Shown here: one piece after another, positions 1-8,902 of the stretch
Layout: every line of letters begins with the position of its first letter
Position numbering within the stretch: the first letter of the stretch is position 1
NCBI RefSeq assembly: GCF_007829875.1
Contig: NZ_VIWV01000001.1
Span: 682,001-746,000 of the forward strand
From: Streptomyces capillispiralis
Lineage (GTDB): Bacteria; Actinomycetota; Actinomycetes; Streptomycetales; Streptomycetaceae
Length of the DNA stretch: 64,000 nucleotides
Direction: 5' to 3'
Made by a program: the position numbers and the translations under genes
Notes under the pieces: generated by a model
The model's input: only the letters and a program-made list of their open reading frames with translations
Told to the model about the DNA's origin: nothing
Databases searched by the model: none

Positions 1-398
1 CGGTCGAGGCCGAGGCGTTCCAGGCTCGCCTCCAGGGTGCGCCGTACGCCGTCGGCGGTGAAGTCCCAGACGCGGCGGTGGGTGGCGGGCACGGCGAAGC
101 CGTGGGCGAGGTCGTCACCGCCGGCGTCGGCGGGTTCGAGGCGGCGGCCCACCTTCGTGGACACCGTGTACCGGTCGCGGGGGTGCTCGCGCAGCGCCGC
201 GCCGAGGCGGCGTTCGGCCAGGCCGAGGCCGTAGTGCGGGGCGGTGTCGAAGTGGCGGATGCCGCGCTGCCAGGCGGCCCGCACCGCCTCGCGGGCCGCC
301 TCCTCGCCGACCTCGGTGTAGAGGTTGCCGATGCCGGAGGTGCCGAAGGCCAGGCCGGTGACCTCGACGTCGCCGCGGCCGAGCCGGTGCCGGTTCAC
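1..398 (-). CDS. Aldo/keto reductase, partial (L-fucose dehydrogenase type)
   Basis: Only the first 132 or so residues are in the window; the C-terminus lies beyond the left edge. The GTG start overlaps the stop codon of the upstream SDR gene (GTGA), so the two are probably translationally coupled. The aldo/keto reductase fold shows as GLAFGTSGIGNL at residues 15-26, DTAPHYG at 51-57 (catalytic Asp and Tyr) and STKVGR at 80-85 (catalytic Lys). The start of the protein resembles D-threo-aldose 1-dehydrogenase/L-fucose dehydrogenase, cytoplasmic enzymes that oxidise the anomeric carbon of L-fucose with NAD(P). The substrate is inferred from the adjoining L-fuconate dehydratase, which would act two steps later. 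Fold assignment is firm; specificity is tentative. Confidence 0.85.
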   Translation of the reverse strand, partial: MNRHRLGRGDVEVTGLAFGTSGIGNLYTEVGEEAAREAVRAAWQRGIRHFDTAPHYGLGLAERRLGAALREHPRDRYTVSTKVGRRLEPADAGGDDLAHGFAVPATHRRVWDFTADGVRRTLEASLERLGLD

Positions 399-1150
399 CG
401 GCCCGCCGGGCGCGGGCGCAGCCCCTGCATGCCGCCGTCGACGGCGAGCGCCGTGCCGGTGGTGGCGCCGGACAGGGGGCTCGCGAGGTGGGCGATGGCG
501 TGCGCGACCTCGGCGGCCGAGACCAGGCGGCCGGTGGGCTGGCGGGCCTCCAGGGCGGCGCGTTCGGCGGCCGGGTCATCGGCGGCGTCGAGCAGCCGGC
601 CGACCCACGGGGTGTCCACCGTGCCGGGGTTGACGCAGTTGACGCGGATGCCCTCGCGGACGTGGTCGGCGGCCATCGCCAGGGTGAGGGAGTGCACCGC
701 GCCCTTGGTGGCGCTGTAGAGGGCACGCTGCGGCAGCCCGGCGGTGGCGGCGACGGAGCAGGTGTTGACGATCGCCGCGTGCGCGGAGGCGCGCAGGTGG
801 GGCAGGCAGGCGCGGGTGGTGCGGACCATGCCGAGGACGTTGACGTCGAAGACGTGGTGCCACTCCTCGTCGGAGTTGGTCTCCACGGTGCCCCGCGCGC
901 CGATGCCGGCGTTGTTGACCAGAATGTCGAGGCCGCCCAGTGCGCGGACGGCGGCGGCGACCGCCGCGCGCACCGCGGTGTCGTCGGTGACGTCGGCCGC
1001 GTGGCCGGTGAGGGGCGGGCGGACCGGTGACGGGTCCAGGTCGAGGACGGCCACCTCGGCGCCGCGCTCCGCGAGGAGGTCGGCGGTGGCCCGGCCGATT
1101 CCGGAGGCGCCGCCGGTCACCAGGGCCCTCAGGCCCTCGAAGTCGCTCAT
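395..1150 (-). CDS. SDR-family dehydrogenase (probable 2-keto-3-deoxy-L-fuconate dehydrogenase)
   Basis: This 251-residue protein is a classical short-chain dehydrogenase/reductase. It has the TGGASGIG nucleotide-binding loop at residues 12-19, an NNAG motif near 88, and a YSATK catalytic Tyr/Lys pair in the middle of the protein, followed by VNPGTVDTP. Length is normal for the family. Its start overlaps the end of the fuconate dehydratase gene (ATGA) and its stop overlaps the aldo/keto reductase start. In the non-phosphorylative L-fucose pathway, fuconate dehydratase yields 2-keto-3-deoxy-L-fuconate, which an SDR then oxidises. The position in this operon therefore suggests that role. SDRs are hard to assign from sequence, so the family is certain and the substrate inferred. 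Confidence 0.87.
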   Translation of the reverse strand: MSDFEGLRALVTGGASGIGRATADLLAERGAEVAVLDLDPSPVRPPLTGHAADVTDDTAVRAAVAAAVRALGGLDILVNNAGIGARGTVETNSDEEWHHVFDVNVLGMVRTTRACLPHLRASAHAAIVNTCSVAATAGLPQRALYSATKGAVHSLTLAMAADHVREGIRVNCVNPGTVDTPWVGRLLDAADDPAAERAALEARQPTGRLVSAAEVAHAIAHLASPLSGATTGTALAVDGGMQGLRPRPAGR

Positions 1151-2493
1151 TCCGCCTGCCCCTTGTCCTTCTGCGGGTCCGGGGCGGCGGCCCAGTAGCC
1201 GCCGTCTGGATAGGTGTAGCGGGCCAGGGACTCCGGCCGCAGGGCGGCGGAGAAGCCCGGCGCGAGGGGTGCCGTGTAGTGGCCCTCGCGGATCACCACC
1301 GGGTCGAGGAAGTGGTCGTGCAGATGGTCGACGTACTCGATGACCCGGTCCTCGGTGGTGCCGGTGAGCGCCACGTAGTCGAACATCGACAGGTGCTGGA
1401 CGAGTTCGCACAGGCCGACCCCGCCGGCGTGCGGGCACACCGGGACGCCGGACCGGGCGGCCAGCAGCAGGATCGCGAGGTTCTCGGGGACGCCGCCGAC
1501 GCGGGCCGCGTCGATCTGCACCACGTCGAGGGCGCCGGCCTGGAGGAACTGTTTGAACACGATCCGGTTCTGCACGTGTTCGCCGGTGGCCACCTTCACC
1601 GGGGCGACGGCGCGGCGGACGGCCGCGTGGCCGAGGATGTCGTCGGGGCTGGTGGGTTCCTCGATCCAGTACGGGTCGAACTCGGCGAGTGCCCTGGTCC
1701 AGCGGATCGCCTCGGCGACGTCCCAGCGCTGGTTGGCGTCGATCGCCAGGCGCACGTCCGGCCCGACGGCGGCGCGGGCGGCCCGGCAGCGCCGGATGTC
1801 GTCGTCGAGGTCGGCGCCGACCTTGAGCTTGATCTGCCGGAAGCCGTCGGCGACCGCCCGGGTGGCGAGCCGGGTCAGCTTCTCGTCGTCGTAGCCGAGC
1901 CAGCCGGGGGAGGTGGTGTAGGCGGGGTAGCCGCGCTCCAGCAGCAGGGCGGTGCGCTCCTCGGCGCCTTCCCGGCCGCGGCGCAGCAGGGTGAGGGCCT
2001 CCTCGGGGGTGAGGGCGTCGGTGAGGTAGCGGAAGTCGATCTGCCGCACCAGCCAGGCGGGGTCGGCCTCGGCGAGCAGCCGCCACAGGGGCTTGCCGGC
2101 GCGCTTGGCGGTCAGGTCCCACAGGGCGTTGAGGACGGCCCCGACCGCCATGTGCATCACGCCCTTCTCGGGGCCGAGCCAGCGCAGCTGGCTGTCGCCG
2201 GTCAGGTCCCGGTTGAGGACGGAGGGGTCGGCGCACAGCTCGTCGGCGGACCGGCCGAGCAGATGGCCGCGGAGCGCGTCGATCGCGGCGACCTGGACGT
2301 CGTTGCCCCGCCCGATGGTGAACGCGAAGCCGTGCCCCTCGTGTCCGTCGGCGGCGTCGGTGCGCAGGACGACGTAGGCCGCCGAGTAGTCGGGGTCGGG
2401 GTTCATGGCGTCGGAGCCGTCGAGTTCGCGCGAGGTGGGGAACCGGACGTCGTAGGTGTCGACGGCGGTGATGCGGGCGGGTTTCGGGGGCAC
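1147..2493 (-). CDS. L-fuconate dehydratase (enolase superfamily)
   Basis: 448 residues, close to the usual length of L-fuconate dehydratase (EC 4.2.1.68). The enzyme removes water from L-fuconate to give 2-keto-3-deoxy-L-fuconate. It shows the mandelate-racemase/enolase signature: IKLKVG (KxK base) near residue 220, AIDANQRWD (first metal-ligand Asp) near 250, [10 protein letters not shown] (second ligand) near 275, ATGEHVQN near 300 and CPHAGGVGL with the His base near 350. The N-terminus [19 protein letters not shown] matches FucD proteins well. First gene of a leftward operon with the SDR and aldo/keto reductase genes, divergent from a GntR regulator. A missing lactonase and transporter could lie beyond the left edge. 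Confidence 0.93.
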   Translation of the reverse strand: MPPKPARITAVDTYDVRFPTSRELDGSDAMNPDPDYSAAYVVLRTDAADGHEGHGFAFTIGRGNDVQVAAIDALRGHLLGRSADELCADPSVLNRDLTGDSQLRWLGPEKGVMHMAVGAVLNALWDLTAKRAGKPLWRLLAEADPAWLVRQIDFRYLTDALTPEEALTLLRRGREGAEERTALLLERGYPAYTTSPGWLGYDDEKLTRLATRAVADGFRQIKLKVGADLDDDIRRCRAARAAVGPDVRLAIDANQRWDVAEAIRWTRALAEFDPYWIEEPTSPDDILGHAAVRRAVAPVKVATGEHVQNRIVFKQFLQAGALDVVQIDAARVGGVPENLAILLLAARSGVPVCPHAGGVGLCELVQHLSMFDYVALTGTTEDRVIEYVDHLHDHFLDPVVIREGHYTAPLAPGFSAALRPESLARYTYPDGGYWAAAPDPQKDKGQAE

Positions 2494-2616
2494 GGCGGGC
2501 CTTTCCGTGGGTGGCCGGGCGAGTACGGCGTCCGTCGCGGATGACTGGCATATTTATCAGACCACTTGGCGGCCCCGACACCCTTCGGACCGGAATTTCC
2601 CGGCTATCTCACCCGT

Positions 2617-2631
2617 AGTGGTCGGACCACT
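2617..2631. promoter_or_regulatory. Palindromic FadR/GntR operator
   Basis: AGTGGTCGGACCACT is a perfect inverted repeat with 7-bp arms around a central G. It matches the general TGGTnnnACCA shape recognised by FadR-subfamily GntR proteins. It lies in the 180-bp gap between the fuconate dehydratase operon and the divergent GntR gene, 42 bp before the regulator start. A second half-like site (GACCACTT, 2560-2567) lies nearer the catabolic operon. The likely role is repression of both directions until a sugar-acid intermediate is present; that role is inferred. Confidence 0.75.
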
Positions 2632-2673
2632 TCCGTCGTTAGACTGCGGCGGACCCGGTGAGTGGAGGAGTGC

Positions 2674-3375
2674 GTGGAGGAGACGGCCCCGCGGAAGGGC
2701 ACGGTGACGCAGCGCGCCATCGAGCGGATCACGGCGATGATCCGCGAGGGCGAGCTGGAGCCCGGCGAGCGGCTGCCCACCGAACGGGACCTCGCCGTGC
2801 GGCTGGGCATCTCCCGCAGTTCGATGCGGGAGGCGATCCGCGCGCTGACGGTGCTGGGCGTGCTGGAGGCCCGGCACGGTTCGGGCATCTACGTCACCCG
2901 CCTGGAGGCCGGGGACCTGCTGGAGACGTTCGGGGTCGTCGCCGATCTGTCCCGGGGGCGGCAGCTGGCCGAACTGCTGGAGGTGCGCCGCGTCCTGGAG
3001 TCGACGGCGACCGCGCTGGCCGCCGCGCGGATCACGCCGGAGGCTCTGGCCCTCGTCGGCACGCACCTGGCGGCGATGGACGCCAGCGACGGCCCGGAGG
3101 AGATCCTCGCCCACGACCTCGCCTTCCACCGCGCGATCGCGGCCGCCGCCGGCAACGAGACGATGGCCGCGATCCTGGAGGGCCTGTCCTCGCGGACCTT
3201 CCGGGCCCGGGTGCGGCGCGGCCACCAGGAGGAGGGCGCCTTCGACCGCACCCGGCGCGAACACGCCGCGATCCACCGCGCGCTGGCCGCCCGCGACCCG
3301 GAGGCGGCGCGGGCGGCGGCGGCCGCGCACGTGGGCGCGGTGGAGGAGTGGCTGCGCACCCGGCCGGAGGACTGA
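2674..3375 (+). CDS. GntR-family transcriptional regulator (FadR subfamily)
   Basis: 233 residues with an N-terminal winged helix (RLPTERDLAVRLGISRSSMREAIRAL, split here as RLPTERDLAVRLG and SRSSMREAIRAL, about residues 32-60) and an all-helical FCD-type ligand domain with EVRRVLES near 105 and the metal/ligand residues in HDLAFHRAI near 150. I chose the GTG at 2674 because GGAGG ends 5 bases before it; an in-frame GTG at 2662 has no better site. It faces the fucose-type catabolic operon across a shared operator, so it is the probable local repressor. The stop codon is 4 bases from the end of the convergent alpha-mannosidase gene. Confidence 0.9.
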   Translation: MEETAPRKGTVTQRAIERITAMIREGELEPGERLPTERDLAVRLGISRSSMREAIRALTVLGVLEARHGSGIYVTRLEAGDLLETFGVVADLSRGRQLAELLEVRRVLESTATALAAARITPEALALVGTHLAAMDASDGPEEILAHDLAFHRAIAAAAGNETMAAILEGLSSRTFRARVRRGHQEEGAFDRTRREHAAIHRALAARDPEAARAAAAAHVGAVEEWLRTRPED

Positions 3376-3379
3376 GCGG

Positions 3380-6300
3380 TCAGGCGCGCTTCAGCCGCAG
3401 CGTCATCAGCTGGAACGGGCGCAGCCGCACGGTGATCCGGTCGCCGTCGAGCGGGGGCGCCGGTGTGTCGGCCAGCGGGCGTTCCAGCAGGTCGGTCACC
3501 TCGACGCCGGTCGCCGTGAACCCGGTGGTGAGCGTGGCGCGGGCGCGGGCACCGTGGGCCTCGTGGAAGCGGACGACGACGTCGCCGCTGCCGTCGTCGG
3601 CCAGTTTGACGGCGGTGACCACGACCGCGTCCCGGTCGGCCGTCACCAGCGGGGCGACCTCGCCCGCCCCGGTGAGGTGCCGCTCGGGCAGGTTGATCCG
3701 CCAGCCCTCGCGCACCGCGTCGCCGATGGCCGCGCCCGGCACCAGCGCGTGCCGGAAGCGGTGCACGCCCTGGTCGGTCTCGGGGTCGGGGAAGCGCGGG
3801 GCGCGCAGCAGGGAGACGCGGACGGTGGTGGTCGTACCGCCGTCGTCACGGACCGTGCGGGTCACGTCGTGGCCGTACGTCGAGTCGTTGACGACGGCGA
3901 CGCCCCAGTCCGGCTCCTGGAGGTGGACGAAGCGGTGGTTGCAGGCCTCGAACTTGGCGGCCTCCCAGGAGGTGTTGGTGTGGGTGGGCCGGAAGAAGTG
4001 CCCGAACTGCGTCTCGGACGCGTAGCGTTCGGCGTGCAGGTCGAGCGGGAAGGCGAGTTTGAGGAACTTCTCCGTCTCGTGCCAGTCGACCTCGGTGTCC
4101 ACCACGAGCCGCCGCTCCCCGGGCGCCAGCGACAGCACCTGGGTGACCCGGGAGGCGCCGAAGGAGCGGACGACGCGCACCGAGGCGCCGTCCTCCCCCG
4201 CCGTGACCTCCTGCGCGTCGGTCAGATCGGTGACCGTGTTGCGGTAGAACGCGTCGACGTCCCAGGCGTCCCACATGTTCGGCAGGTCCGGGTGGAGCTG
4301 GAGGAGGTTGCCCGGCCGGCCGGGGGCGAGGGCCTCGCGGTCGGCCTCGGTGTCGTGGACGGAGACCAGCAGCCCGCGCGCGTCGATCTCGGTGCGGAGC
4401 AGACCGTTGTCGAGGACGTACCCGCCGCCGGGGCGCGCGTCGAGAGCCGTACGGCCGTCGGCGGCCGCCGTCCGGGCGCCGCCCGCCGGGACGCCCGCGC
4501 GGGTGTGCGGGGCGGAGTTGAACACCAACGGGACCGTCCCCTCGCCGGCCAGGGCGCGCTGGGCGCGGCCGATGATGCCGTCCAGTTCCCCGGCGATCCG
4601 CGCGTAGGTGGCGCGGGCCTCGCGGTGCACCCAGGCGATGGAGGAGCCGGGCAGGATGTCGTGGAACTGGTGCAGCAGCACCGTCTTCCAGATCCGGTCC
4701 AGTTCCTCGTAGGGGTAGGGGAATCCCGTGCGCACGGCGGCCGTGGCGGCCCACAGCTCGGCCTCGCGCAGCAGGTGCTCGCTGCGGCGGTTGCCCTGCT
4801 TGGTGCCGGCCTGGCTGGTGAGGGTGGCACGGTGCAGTTCGAGGTAGAGCTCGCCGACCCAGACGGGCGGCTCGGGGTACTCGGCCTCGGCCTTGGCGAA
4901 GAAGGCGGACGGCGTCTCCCAGGTGACCGTCGCCGAACCCTCCAGGTTCCTGAGCCGGGCCGCCCTGGCGACCATCTCGCGGGTGGTGCCGCCGCCTCCG
5001 TCGCCCCATCCGGTGGGTGCGAGGGAGCGCCGGGCGACGCCCTTGTCCTTGAAGTTGCGCACCGCGTGGGCGATCTCGGCGCCCTTCATGGAGCAGTTGT
5101 AGGTGTCGACGGGCGGGAAGTGGGTGAAGATCCGGGTGCCGTCGAGGCCCTCCCAGCGGAAGGTGTGGTGCGGGAAGCTGTTGGTGCGGGACCAGGAGAT
5201 CTTCTGCGTCAGCAGGTACTTGGAGCCCGCGGCCTTGATGATCTGCGGCAGTCCGGCGGCGAAGCCGAAGGTGTCCGGCAGCCACGCCTCCTCGTTCTCG
5301 ATGCCGAACTCGTCGAGGAAGAACCGCTTGCCGTGGACGAACTGCCGGGCCATCGCCTCCGATCCGGGCATGTTGGTGTCGGACTCCACCCACATGCCGC
5401 CGGCCGGCACGAACCGCCCGTCGGCGACCGCCTTCTTCACCCGGGCCCACACCTCGGGCCGGTGTTCCTTGACCCACGCCCACTGCTGGGCCTGGGACAT
5501 GGCGAACACGAAGTCGGGTTCGTCGTCGAGCAGGGCGGTCATGTTGGCGGTCGTACGGGCGACCTTGCGCACGGTCTCGCGCAGCGGCCACAGCCACGCC
5601 GAGTCGATGTGCGCGTGCCCGACGGCGCTGATGCGGTGCGCGGAGGGCGCGGCGGGCGCGGCGAGGACGTCGGCGAGACAGGAGCGGGCCCGTCGCGCGG
5701 TGCCGCCCACGTCCTGGAGGTCGACGGCGTCCAGGGCCCGCTCCACCGCCCGCAGGATCTCCCAGCGGCGGGGCGCGTCCACCGGCAGCTCGGCCATCAG
5801 CTCGCCGAGCACCTCCAGGTCGGCGACCAGCTGCCACACGGTCTCGTCGAACACGGCGAGGTCCATGCGGGCGAGCGTGTACTGCGGTGCGCTGCCCGCG
5901 GTCTCCTTGTCGCCGAGCGGGGTCGGCCGGAAGGGGTGGTAGCCCAGGATGACGGGGTTGGAGGCGGCCTCGATGTGCAGGCGGACCTCCTCCCCTCCCT
6001 CGACGGGCGCGCCGATCCGCACCCACTGGTTGCGCGGGTTGAGGCCCTTCACGGGGGTGCCGTCCGGGCGGTAGACCAGTCCCTCGCACTGGAAGCCGGG
6101 CATGTTCTCGTCGAAGCCGAGGTCGAGGACCGCCTCCACGGTCCTGCCGGCCCACCGCTCGGGGACGGATCCGGTGACCCGGAACCAGCTGGTGCCCCAG
6201 GGCGCGCCCCAGCGGGCGCCCACCCCGACGGGCTCGGGTGCGGCCGCGAGGCCCTCGGCGACGGGGACGGGCTCCCCGGGCGCGTGCCACACCGCGACCT

Positions 6301-6394
6301 CGAGCGGTACGGACTCGGGGTACACGGCGGGGCGGATGCGCTCGTCGAGGACGCGCGCGAGGCGGGCTTCGACCAGGGTGCGGTCGTCATGCAT
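3380..6394 (-). CDS. GH38 alpha-mannosidase
   Basis: 1004 residues, the normal size for bacterial glycoside hydrolase family 38. The zinc-site motif HAHIDSAWLWPLRE lies near residue 260, the nucleophile motif WLPDTFGFA near 370, a conserved GWGDGGGG loop near 470 and HQFHDILPGSS near 575, followed by the beta-rich C-terminal half. There is no signal peptide, so it is probably cytoplasmic and trims mannose from imported oligosaccharides. It is convergent with the GntR gene (4-bp gap) and has its own upstream region. A GGAG element lies about 10 bases before the ATG. Proximity to fucose-type genes hints at joint use of complex glycans, but no shared operon is visible. Confidence 0.95.
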   Translation of the reverse strand: MHDDRTLVEARLARVLDERIRPAVYPESVPLEVAVWHAPGEPVPVAEGLAAAPEPVGVGARWGAPWGTSWFRVTGSVPERWAGRTVEAVLDLGFDENMPGFQCEGLVYRPDGTPVKGLNPRNQWVRIGAPVEGGEEVRLHIEAASNPVILGYHPFRPTPLGDKETAGSAPQYTLARMDLAVFDETVWQLVADLEVLGELMAELPVDAPRRWEILRAVERALDAVDLQDVGGTARRARSCLADVLAAPAAPSAHRISAVGHAHIDSAWLWPLRETVRKVARTTANMTALLDDEPDFVFAMSQAQQWAWVKEHRPEVWARVKKAVADGRFVPAGGMWVESDTNMPGSEAMARQFVHGKRFFLDEFGIENEEAWLPDTFGFAAGLPQIIKAAGSKYLLTQKISWSRTNSFPHHTFRWEGLDGTRIFTHFPPVDTYNCSMKGAEIAHAVRNFKDKGVARRSLAPTGWGDGGGGTTREMVARAARLRNLEGSATVTWETPSAFFAKAEAEYPEPPVWVGELYLELHRATLTSQAGTKQGNRRSEHLLREAELWAATAAVRTGFPYPYEELDRIWKTVLLHQFHDILPGSSIAWVHREARATYARIAGELDGIIGRAQRALAGEGTVPLVFNSAPHTRAGVPAGGARTAAADGRTALDARPGGGYVLDNGLLRTEIDARGLLVSVHDTEADREALAPGRPGNLLQLHPDLPNMWDAWDVDAFYRNTVTDLTDAQEVTAGEDGASVRVVRSFGASRVTQVLSLAPGERRLVVDTEVDWHETEKFLKLAFPLDLHAERYASETQFGHFFRPTHTNTSWEAAKFEACNHRFVHLQEPDWGVAVVNDSTYGHDVTRTVRDDGGTTTTVRVSLLRAPRFPDPETDQGVHRFRHALVPGAAIGDAVREGWRINLPERHLTGAGEVAPLVTADRDAVVVTAVKLADDGSGDVVVRFHEAHGARARATLTTGFTATGVEVTDLLERPLADTPAPPLDGDRITVRLRPFQLMTLRLKRA

Positions 6395-6476
6395 GCGGGG
6401 CGCTCCAGGGTTGGGGGCGGGCGGTCACCAGGGGTACCACTCCCCCGCCCCGAACCCGTTCGAACCACGCCCCCGG

Positions 6477-6902
6477 TCAGTGGGCGGCGCCCCGCCCGCC
6501 CGTGGCGTCGGCCCGGGCCTGGTCCTCGATGCGGCGCTTGGCGTCGCCCCAGTCGATGGGGAGCCGGTCGACGGGCACCTCCCAGAAGGTGAACGTCGAG
6601 CCGCGCATCGTGCTGCGCAGCCCGGTCATCACGCTCTTGTGGGGGTCGGTCCTGGCGTAGGTGTGGAGCGCGTCGCGGCTCTCCCACGCGGACAGCGTGT
6701 AGAAGACCTTGCCGAACGGCCTGGCCTCCAGGGAGGCGCCGAGCGCTCCGGGCGCCTTGCGGACCTGGCCCCAGGCGGAGAGGGACTTCAGGAAGAAGCG
6801 GGGGACGTCCTTCAGCGACCGCACCTCGAAACGGGAGGCCATGACGAAGGCATGGGTGTCGGGCCGGGCCGGGTTCGGCGTGACCCAGGGAAGAGTAGGC
6901 AC
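6477..6902 (-). CDS. DUF3291/spheroidene-monooxygenase-like protein
   Basis: 141 residues. The sequence matches the small alpha/beta-barrel family annotated DUF3291 or spheroidene monooxygenase-like: an F(Y)TLSAWESRDALHTYAR-type core (residues about 75-95) and a following KSVMTGLRSTMRGSTFTFW stretch ending in conserved Phe/Trp. The enzymatic role of this family in Streptomyces is not established; some members are heme-binding monooxygenase-like barrels. I chose the GTG at 6902 because GGAGG sits 10 bases upstream. It is divergent from a MerR gene with a MerR-type palindrome between them, so it is a likely MerR target. Confidence 0.75.
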   Translation of the reverse strand: MPTLPWVTPNPARPDTHAFVMASRFEVRSLKDVPRFFLKSLSAWGQVRKAPGALGASLEARPFGKVFYTLSAWESRDALHTYARTDPHKSVMTGLRSTMRGSTFTFWEVPVDRLPIDWGDAKRRIEDQARADATGGRGAAH

Positions 6903-6932
6903 GATAGTCTCGCCTCCACAGTTGGTGAGTGG

Positions 6933-6953
6933 CACTATCCAGATTAGACAGTG
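6933..6953. promoter_or_regulatory. MerR-type operator/promoter palindrome
   Basis: CACTATC, 7 bases, then GACAGTG form an inverted repeat with one mismatch, placed in the divergent gap between the DUF3291-like gene and the merR-like gene. MerR proteins bind such dyads inside promoters with a long 19-20 bp spacer. The site runs into an in-frame GTG at 6951, which argues against that codon as the MerR start and for the GTG at 7011. Confidence 0.6.
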
Positions 6954-7010
6954 GAGCTACCCAATGCCAGTGGGATACCGGAAGAGGCCGGCGAAGAAGG
7001 GGCGGGGCGC

Positions 7011-7673
7011 GTGAGGATCTCGGAACTCAGCCGTCGGAGCGGGGTGCCCAACGCGACGATCAAGTACTACCTGCGCGAGGGCCTGCTGCCGCCCGGCCGG
7101 GCCACCGCGGCCACCCAGGCCGAGTACGACGAGACCCACCTCAGGAGGCTGCGCCTGATCCGCGCGCTGACCGGTGTGCGCGGACTGTCCGTCGCGGAGG
7201 CCAAGCAGGTGCTGGACGCCATGACCGAGCACCGGAACGACACCCACGAACTGCTCGGCATCGCCTTCGGCATCCGGCCGGCCGGTACCGGCGCGCCGGA
7301 CGCCGCCGAGGCGCATCCCGAGGCCGCCGCCCTGGTCGACGCGATGGGCTGGTCGGTCTCCGCGGGCAACCCGGCGCGGCAGACCATCGACCGGACCCTG
7401 GAGACACTGCGCTCGCTGGACATCGACTACGACTGGCGGGCGCTCCTCCCCTACGCCGAACTCGCCGAACGGACGGCCCGCCACGACCTCGACCGGATCG
7501 CGGCGATCACCGACCCGCTGGAGAAGGCCGAGCACGCGGTGCTCCTGACCTTCCTGCTGGAACCGGCGCTGATGGCACTGCGCCGGCTCGCGCAGGAGAA
7601 CGAGTCCACGGCACGCCACACGGGGGAAGGACCGGCCGCCCGCCCGGCACCACCGGAGGGGCGCGACCGGTAA
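7011..7673 (+). CDS. MerR-family transcriptional regulator
   Basis: 220 residues. The protein opens directly with a MerR winged helix: RISELSRRSGVPNATIKYYL at residues 2-21, then REGLLPPGR and a LRLIRALTGVRGLSVAEAK recognition/wing region. The remaining 140 residues are a helical effector domain with no obvious cysteine metal-binding loop, so a small organic ligand is more likely than a metal. I prefer the GTG at 7011 because the known family start is this motif and because an upstream GTG (6951) lies inside the putative operator. Its likely targets are itself and the divergent DUF3291-like gene. Confidence 0.88.
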   Translation: MRISELSRRSGVPNATIKYYLREGLLPPGRATAATQAEYDETHLRRLRLIRALTGVRGLSVAEAKQVLDAMTEHRNDTHELLGIAFGIRPAGTGAPDAAEAHPEAAALVDAMGWSVSAGNPARQTIDRTLETLRSLDIDYDWRALLPYAELAERTARHDLDRIAAITDPLEKAEHAVLLTFLLEPALMALRRLAQENESTARHTGEGPAARPAPPEGRDR

Positions 7674-7776
7674 CGGCGTTGCCCTGACGGACCGCCAGGG
7701 CCTAAGGTCGGCCGGGTGACTGCCGGGTCGGCCGTGGGCCAAGAACGCAAGGCGCTCCCGGCCTCCGAGTGAGGCC

Positions 7777-7799
7777 CGGGCGGGGCTCGCCCCCGCCCG
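7777..7799 (+). terminator. GC-rich hairpin after the MerR gene
   Basis: Nine-bp arms (CGGGCGGGG and CCCCGCCCG) with a 5-base loop, about 100 bases after the MerR stop. There is no U-run, as is common for Streptomyces terminators. Termination is inferred from shape and position. Confidence 0.5.
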
Positions 7800-7891
7800 C
7801 GCGGTACGGCCGGGCGCGAGCCCGTGGCCCGCCCCACCTCTCCGCGCCCCCTTCCCCGCGCGCGCCCTCGCGCGTCCCCATCCCTGGCAAT

Positions 7892-7925
7892 CCATGGGCA
7901 TCCACGGGGCCGTGGACATCCATGG
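7892..7925. repeat. 34-bp interrupted palindrome upstream of the VOC gene
   Basis: Two nested inverted arms: CCATGG at both outer ends and TCCACGG/CCGTGGA inside, separated by 3 unmatched bases on each side and a GG centre. It ends 28 bases before the VOC start codon. It could be a regulator binding site or an mRNA hairpin covering the leader. A dimeric-of-dimers operator would fit the two-step symmetry, but no regulator can be assigned. Confidence 0.6.
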
Positions 7926-7953
7926 AAACCGACACCGGAGACCGAGAACAGCC

Positions 7954-8349
7954 ATGTCCGCAGCACAGCACGTCCAGTTGAACCACACCGCCGTCTACGC
8001 CAGTGACCGCAGGCTCTCCGCCGAGTTCCTCGCCGGGATCCTCGGACTGGAGGTCGGCGCCCCCTTCGGTCCGTTCCTGCCGGTCGACCTCGGCAACGGC
8101 GTGACCCTCGACTACTACGAGAAGAGGGACGAGCCGATCCAGGGCCAGCACTACGCGTTCCTGGTGCCCGAGGAGCGGTTCGACGCCATGATCGCGCGCC
8201 TGGAGGCGGCCGGGGTGACCTATTTCGCGGACCCCGGCCACACGGAGCCGGGCAGGGTCAACGACCTGTTCGGCGGTCGCGGCGCCTACTTCGACGACCC
8301 GGACGGCCACAACATGGAGATCATGACGCGCCCCTACGCGCGGCCCTGA
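7954..8349 (+). CDS. VOC-superfamily (glyoxalase/bleomycin-resistance fold) protein
   Basis: 131 residues. It shows the paired beta-alpha-beta-beta-beta modules of the vicinal oxygen chelate fold: LNHTAVYASDRRLSAEFLAG at the start (His ligand), GVTLDYYEKRD in the middle (residues about 50-60), QHYAFLV at 70 and DDPDGHNMEIMTRP at the end (Glu ligand). Members include dioxygenases, isomerases and sequestering resistance proteins, so the substrate cannot be named. I chose the ATG at 7954 because the family N-terminus follows directly; an upstream in-frame ATG at 7894 lies inside a palindrome. Its stop is 15 bases from the convergent GNAT gene. Confidence 0.88.
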   Translation: MSAAQHVQLNHTAVYASDRRLSAEFLAGILGLEVGAPFGPFLPVDLGNGVTLDYYEKRDEPIQGQHYAFLVPEERFDAMIARLEAAGVTYFADPGHTEPGRVNDLFGGRGAYFDDPDGHNMEIMTRPYARP

Positions 8350-8364
8350 GGCCACGCCGTCCGG

Positions 8365-8847
8365 TCAGAGCGCCCTGTACATGATGTGCAGTCCGACTAG
8401 GCCGTGCCGGGGGTGGTCGAAGGCCTCGGGCACCGTGCCGAGGACCGTGAAGCCGAGTGAAGTCCACAGCCCCACGGCCGGGTTGGTCTCGACGACGGCG
8501 TTGAACACCATGCCCCGGTAGCCGGCGGCCCGCGCCTCGGCCAGGACGTGTTCGGCGAGGCGGCGGCCCACACCCCGGCCGGCCCGCTCGGGGTCGACCA
8601 TGAAACCGGCGTTGGCGATCCCCGCGGCGGGGCCGCCGTAGTTCGGCGTGAGATAGGCGGAGGCGACGACGGCGGAGGTGTCGTCCTCGACGACGTACAC
8701 CTGTTTCGCCGGGTTCATCCACAGGGCCCGGGCGACCTCCTCGGAGGTCCCCGGGTCCCAGGCGTAGGTCTCGCCCGCGGCGACGATGCGGTGCCAGAAC
8801 GGCCAGATGTCCGGCCAGTCGTCGCGGCTCGCTTCCCTGATCAGCAT
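8365..8847 (-). CDS. GNAT N-acetyltransferase
   Basis: 160 residues with the full GNAT pattern: MLIREASRDDWPDIW at the start, then YVVED and GIANAGFMVDPERAGRGVG (acetyl-CoA pyrophosphate loop, R-x-x-G-x-G, about residues 78-96), VFNAVVETNPAVGLWTSLGF (motif B, 115-134) and FDHPRHGLVGLHIMYR at the C-terminus. This matches the L-amino-acid N-acyltransferase (MnaT/phosphinothricin acetyltransferase-like) subgroup. The acceptor is unknown. It converges on the VOC gene with no room for a terminator between them. Confidence 0.9.
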   Translation of the reverse strand: MLIREASRDDWPDIWPFWHRIVAAGETYAWDPGTSEEVARALWMNPAKQVYVVEDDTSAVVASAYLTPNYGGPAAGIANAGFMVDPERAGRGVGRRLAEHVLAEARAAGYRGMVFNAVVETNPAVGLWTSLGFTVLGTVPEAFDHPRHGLVGLHIMYRAL

Positions 8848-8902
8848 GGACGCGAGTCTGGCACGTGCGCGCGTGCGGTGGTCACGGAGGGGGTGGCTCG
8901 TG

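Noticed and set aside
3554..6592. A 1000-codon open frame on the strand opposite the alpha-mannosidase gene
   Set aside because: It is an antisense shadow produced by high GC at third codon positions; it has no domain and no ribosome binding site, while the opposite frame is a complete GH38 protein.
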